NCBI GenBank assembly: GCA_041390105.1
Contig: JAWKQO010000001.1
Location: forward strand, 62,001 to 126,000
Direction of reading: 5' to 3'
Length of the DNA: 64,000 nt
Source of the DNA: Gemmatimonadota bacterium
GTDB lineage: Bacteria; Gemmatimonadota; Gemmatimonadetes; Longimicrobiales; Gaopeijiaceae
Part shown: positions 60,492 through 64,000 of the stretch, piece by piece
Layout of the letters: the number at the start of each line of letters is the position of its first letter
Numbering within the stretch: position 1 is the stretch's first letter
Notes under the pieces: generated by a model
The model's input: only the letters and a program-made list of their open reading frames with translations
Told to the model about the DNA's origin: nothing
Database searches by the model: none
Made by a program: the position numbers and the translations under genes

Positions 60492-61382
60492 ATGCGATTC
60501 CTGATCCGCACCGTCGGCTTGGCGGCCGTTCTCGCGTGTTTGCCGTGTGGAGGGGCGGCGCAGACGATCACGGGCTTGCGCCTACGACCCGATCCCGGGG
60601 AGTCCGGCGACGGTCAATCGTGGTTTGCGGGTCGGCAGCTGCCCCGGCCCATCCTCCTGCACATCGACAACGTTCCCGACGAGTTGGCGTGTCATCGGAC
60701 TGCGGTCGTGTTCCGCCCCAGCGAGAACGGGCACCCGTCGCCGGATACCGCCTACGGCGCGTGGAGCGAAGGGCGCTGCCGCGTGGAGACGCGCTGGAAC
60801 CTGGCCGACCGCGTCGGCCGCCAGCATCTGAAAGCGACGCTCGACGGATACCCCGACGAGCGCGTGGTCCTGGAGGCCACCGGTAGGCAAGGCGCGCGGG
60901 TGTTCTTCGGAGTGGCCTACACGCCCCGCCAGGACGCCTATACCACCCTGGTCAAGACCAGCGACACCGCCGTGGTGCAGGCCGGCGACACCACGCGGTT
61001 CCTCACCTACGATTCCACCTCGGTGCGGTCGATCGAGCGGCGGGCGGGGGTATTCCCCATCGTCGGAGTCGATTTCCCTCTGTGGCCCTCGGTCGAGCGC
61101 CTCCGCCTGTCGGCGGCCATGTCCGTCCGGGAGGATCGCATCTTCTTCTTCGGCATGTCCGGGCTGCAGGCGTTCGTTTTTGGAGAGTCCGCCGAAGCCA
61201 GCGCCATCGACCTCCACCTGGGGCTGCAGCTCAGCCGTAGAGACGTGGGGTTCGAGGGTGCGGTGTGCGCTCCGGCTCGGTTCTGCAGCAGGTCCGACCT
61301 GCGCGTTGCTGGCGTCACTTTTCTGCTGACCGTGGACAGTGCATCGGCGTTCCGGGGCCTCGCGTCGACACTGCTCCGATGA
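60492..61382 (+). CDS. Secreted protein of unknown function
   Basis: A 296-residue protein with a signal peptide (TVGLAAVLACLPCGGAAQ). The mature part is beta-rich, with ILLHIDNVPDELACHRTAVVF and four more Cys, including ACHR and CAPARFCS, suggesting disulfides. It has a second part with strand patterns (LRLSAAMSVREDRIFFFGM, IDLHLGLQLSRRDVGF). I recognise no family. It follows the hairpin at 60427 and precedes the STAND NTPase by 19 bp, so it probably belongs with that gene. Confidence 0.65.
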   Translation: MRFLIRTVGLAAVLACLPCGGAAQTITGLRLRPDPGESGDGQSWFAGRQLPRPILLHIDNVPDELACHRTAVVFRPSENGHPSPDTAYGAWSEGRCRVETRWNLADRVGRQHLKATLDGYPDERVVLEATGRQGARVFFGVAYTPRQDAYTTLVKTSDTAVVQAGDTTRFLTYDSTSVRSIERRAGVFPIVGVDFPLWPSVERLRLSAAMSVREDRIFFFGMSGLQAFVFGESAEASAIDLHLGLQLSRRDVGFEGAVCAPARFCSRSDLRVAGVTFLLTVDSASAFRGLASTLLR

Positions 61383-61401
61383 TGCCCGGGGTGGGCGCCT
61401 C

Positions 61402-64000
61402 GTGAAGTCGCTGCGGATCTTCGTCTCGTCACCGGGCGACGTCGGCGCGGAGCGCTCACTGGCCCACCGGGTGGTGGCACGCCTGCAAAACGAATTCGCC
61501 GGGCGGGCTCGCCTGGAAGCCGTGTTGTGGGAGCACGAGCCCCTGGTCGCCACGAGCACGTTCCAGACCCAGATCGTCCGCCCCTCCGAGACCGACATCA
61601 CCATCTGCATCCTCTGGTCCCGCCTGGGCACCCGCCTGCCGGCCGAGTTCGTACGACCCGACGGACGTCGCTATGCCTCCGGCACGGAGTTCGAGTTCGA
61701 GGACGCCGTGCAGGGCCTGCGTCGGAGCGGCCGCCCGGAGCTGCTGGTGTACCGAAAGACCACCGACCCGGTGGTGAGTCTTTCCAACCCGGAGGAACTG
61801 CTCCGCAAGTTGGAGCAGAAGAAGGCCTTGGACGGATTCATCGAACACTGGTTCTATGACCACGACGATGGGACCTTGCGCGGTGCCTTCCACGCCTTCG
61901 AGCGCCCGGAGGAGTTCGAATCGCTCCTGGAGACGCACCTGCGGAAGCTCGTCGAGAGACAACTGCCTCCGGTGGAGCGACCCCTCGAGGCGGTACGGGC
62001 GCGCTGGACGCAGGGCTCTCCCTTTCGTGGGCTGCAGGCGTTCGATGTCGAGCACGCGGACGTGTTCTTTGGTCGGACGGCAGCCGTGGGCGAGGTCGTC
62101 GATGCGCTCCGGGAACAACAGGGAGCCGGCCGCCCGTTCGTGTTGATCGTGGGGCACAGTGGGGGAGGGAAGTCATCGCTGGCTCGCGCCGGCGTGCTCC
62201 CCATGCTGACGCAGCGGGGTGTGATCGAGGGCGTAGGATCGTGGCGCCGCACCATCCTGCGCCCCGGCGACGGCGGCGGGGACCTTCTACACGGACTTGC
62301 GGGAGCCCTGCTCGCGCATGGTGCGCTCCCCGAACTCGAGGACGCAGCGGGTGGCCAGGAGGGGCTGGCGCGTCTGCTGCGCGAGTCGCCCACGACGGTG
62401 GCGCCGCTCCTCCGCGCGGCGTTGGCCCTGGCGGCGGCGCGCGGTGGCGATCCTGAGCCGGTGTGCCTCGCTCTGGTGGTGGATCAGTTGGAGGAGATCT
62501 TCACCCAGGCCGACGAGGAGGAGCGCGGACGCTTCACGGAGGCGTTGGCGGCTCTCGTGGGGACGGGCCGCGTCTGGGCCGTCGCCACACTGCGCGCCGA
62601 CGTCTATCCGCGGCTCGCGGAGATTCCTCGACTCCTGGAGTTGAAGGAGGGGAAGGGACAGTACGACCTGCGTGCGCCCACACCGGCCGAACTTGGGCAG
62701 ATCGTGCGCCATCCGGTGGCCGCCGCCGGTCTGCGGCTGGAGGAAGACGCGCTCTCGGGCGTGCGGTTGGAGGATGTGCTGCGAGACTCCGCCGCGCGCA
62801 TGCCGAACTCCCTCCCTCTGCTGGAATTCACTCTCGAGGAGCTCTATCGACAGCGCGCGTCGGACGGGACGCTGACGCTGGCCGCGTACCGCGAGATCGG
62901 CGGGTTGGAAGGCAGCCTGGCGCGGCGCGCGGAGGATGCCTTCCAGGCCTGCGGCCCGTCGGCGCGTGCTGCCTTCACCGCCGTGATGCGCCAGCTGGTG
63001 GTGGTGGCGGATCCGGAGGATGCAGGAACGGTCGGCGCGCGGCGAGCGACCTCGACGCAGGTCGCCGCCTCGCCGGGTGCCACCGAGCTCGTTCAGGCAC
63101 TGGTCGATGCCCGCCTGCTCGTCACGGACCTGGGTCGGGACGGCGAGCCCGTCGTGGGCATCGCGCACGAAGCGCTGCTGAGGCATTGGCCGCGGCTCAC
63201 CGCGTGGCTGGACGACGATCGTGACCTGCTCAAGGCCCGGGCCCGCCTGGCGCAATCCGCGCGCCGCTGGGCCGAAGAGCGTCGCGCTCTCGAGTATCTG
63301 CTTCCGGTCGGGAAGCCACTCGAGGAAGCACGCGATGTGGAGCGGCGGGGAAGCGGGCTCTCCGCACTCGAGCGGGAGTTCCTGGCCGCGTCCACCCATC
63401 GAGCGCGGCGCTTCGCTCGCATCCGGCGCGCCGCCTTCGCCGGCCTGGCGGGTCTGACCGTGGTCTCGGCGACCCTGGCCTGGACGGCCTACGACGCTCG
63501 CGAACGGGCCTCGGAGGAGGCATTGAGCGCGACGCGCACGCACGAGTTCACCGTGGGCCTGCTTTCCGATTCCGGCGATCCACTGTTCACCGGTGGTGAG
63601 GAGTGGACGGTGAAACGGTTGCTGGACTTCGGCACCACGCAGCTCCTCGAGCAGGGTGCGCTCGCCGACGTGCCGCGAACCCGGGCCCGGGCCCTCCTGG
63701 AATGGTCCCGCCCCTACGACGTGCGCGAAGAGTTCCCCGCGGCCCTGCGACTGGCGCGCGCCGCCGAAGACGCGGAGGCCGCGCTCAACGGTGTGCCGGA
63801 CTCAGTGCGGGCGGAGACCTGGTTGACCGTGGGCGAGTACCTGCTGAAGCTCGACAGTCTCGCCAGCGCCCAGGCCTACCTCGAGCGAGCCGTGACGGGA
63901 CTGGCCGGCACCGCGCGCGAGCCGGCGGCGCTGCGCCAGCTCGGCGATCTGCACCTGGACCAGGGGCGGGCCCTCGATGCGCTCCCCGAACTTGAGGCCG
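61402..64000 (+). CDS. DUF4062-like/STAND NTPase protein, incomplete at window end
   Basis: At least 866 residues, cut by the window end. The N-terminal domain (about 1-215) begins SLRIFVSSPGDVGAERSLAHRV and has ITICILWSRLGTRLP, a pattern I associate with DUF4062, which has a TIR-like look. The STAND-type NTPase has Walker A GHSGGGKSS (251-259), Walker B VVDQLEEIF (Asp361) and TLRADVYPRL. It then has the IAHEALLRHWPRLTAWL motif near 588 that closes such NTPases. A likely membrane helix (677-697) and helical, TPR-like sequence follow. GTG start. Related proteins are thought to act in signalling or conflict systems; function here is unknown. Confidence 0.8.
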   Translation, partial: MKSLRIFVSSPGDVGAERSLAHRVVARLQNEFAGRARLEAVLWEHEPLVATSTFQTQIVRPSETDITICILWSRLGTRLPAEFVRPDGRRYASGTEFEFEDAVQGLRRSGRPELLVYRKTTDPVVSLSNPEELLRKLEQKKALDGFIEHWFYDHDDGTLRGAFHAFERPEEFESLLETHLRKLVERQLPPVERPLEAVRARWTQGSPFRGLQAFDVEHADVFFGRTAAVGEVVDALREQQGAGRPFVLIVGHSGGGKSSLARAGVLPMLTQRGVIEGVGSWRRTILRPGDGGGDLLHGLAGALLAHGALPELEDAAGGQEGLARLLRESPTTVAPLLRAALALAAARGGDPEPVCLALVVDQLEEIFTQADEEERGRFTEALAALVGTGRVWAVATLRADVYPRLAEIPRLLELKEGKGQYDLRAPTPAELGQIVRHPVAAAGLRLEEDALSGVRLEDVLRDSAARMPNSLPLLEFTLEELYRQRASDGTLTLAAYREIGGLEGSLARRAEDAFQACGPSARAAFTAVMRQLVVVADPEDAGTVGARRATSTQVAASPGATELVQALVDARLLVTDLGRDGEPVVGIAHEALLRHWPRLTAWLDDDRDLLKARARLAQSARRWAEERRALEYLLPVGKPLEEARDVERRGSGLSALEREFLAASTHRARRFARIRRAAFAGLAGLTVVSATLAWTAYDARERASEEALSATRTHEFTVGLLSDSGDPLFTGGEEWTVKRLLDFGTTQLLEQGALADVPRTRARALLEWSRPYDVREEFPAALRLARAAEDAEAALNGVPDSVRAETWLTVGEYLLKLDSLASAQAYLERAVTGLAGTAREPAALRQLGDLHLDQGRALDALPELEA

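Overview
The window is a compact, very GC-rich (about two-thirds G+C by eye) bacterial chromosome segment with about 57 protein genes, short intergenic gaps, many 1-4 nt stop/start overlaps and frequent GTG or TTG starts. I found no rRNA, tRNA, CRISPR array, transposase, integrase or prophage gene. The best taxonomic guess is Gemmatimonadota or a close FCB relative. The reasons are the rplM-rpsI-rpsB-tsf-pyrH-frr-uppS-cdsA-dxr-rseP and rimP-nusA-infB-rbfA-truB-ribF gene orders, an 'alternative GlmU' protein otherwise typical of Bacteroidota, ECF sigma factors paired with TPR-containing Ser/Thr kinases, small outer-membrane barrels, and -10 boxes of the form TAnnTT. This assignment is inference, not a database result.

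Layout. 1-5.2 kb: end of a secreted protein, a very large NtrY-like membrane histidine kinase and a free-standing RsbR-type sensor domain. 5.2-8.1 kb (minus strand): three-subunit proton-translocating transhydrogenase pntAA-pntAB-pntB. 8.4-19 kb: a barrel protein, YifB/ComM ATPase, EamA exporter, ThpR, an unknown membrane protein, an NtrC-like regulator, a matrixin-like protease, an aldehyde dehydrogenase, signal peptidase I and a group 2 sigma factor. 19.1-27.2 kb: the long translation/lipid/isoprenoid operon from rplM to rseP, closed by a perfect hairpin shared with the convergent cysK. 28.5-32 kb (minus): response regulator, manC, GlmU-like and WalJ-like genes chained by overlaps. 32-37.6 kb: lipoprotein, serS, histidine kinase, PcrA/UvrD helicase. 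37.5-40.7 kb (minus): a diguanylate cyclase, a zinc-phospholipase-C-like protein and a coiled-coil membrane protein. 40.7-49.7 kb: murA (Asp instead of Cys in the active-site loop) and the rimP-nusA-infB-rbfA-truB-ribF operon behind an attenuator-like leader. 49.7-51.4 kb (minus): MscS channel plus a DUF432-like protein.

51.5-64 kb is the accessory-looking part. An ECF sigma factor and a kinase-TPR protein are followed by a second transmembrane kinase with an extracytoplasmic NTF2-like domain, a membrane-anchored PP2C phosphatase, a small FHA protein, and a trypsin-like protease fused through one membrane helix to an FHA domain. Then come an outer-membrane barrel, an unknown secreted protein and a DUF4062-like/STAND NTPase cut off by the window end. 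Predicted topologies suggest an inner-membrane signalling complex in which cytoplasmic Thr phosphorylation, read by FHA domains, could control a periplasmic protease. This is the best candidate here for an undescribed system.

Six upstream regions (pntAA, rplM, the response regulator, the lipoprotein-serS unit, murA, rimP) share TTGnnn, exactly 17 bp, TAnnT(T/C). That gives a usable picture of the housekeeping promoter of this organism.
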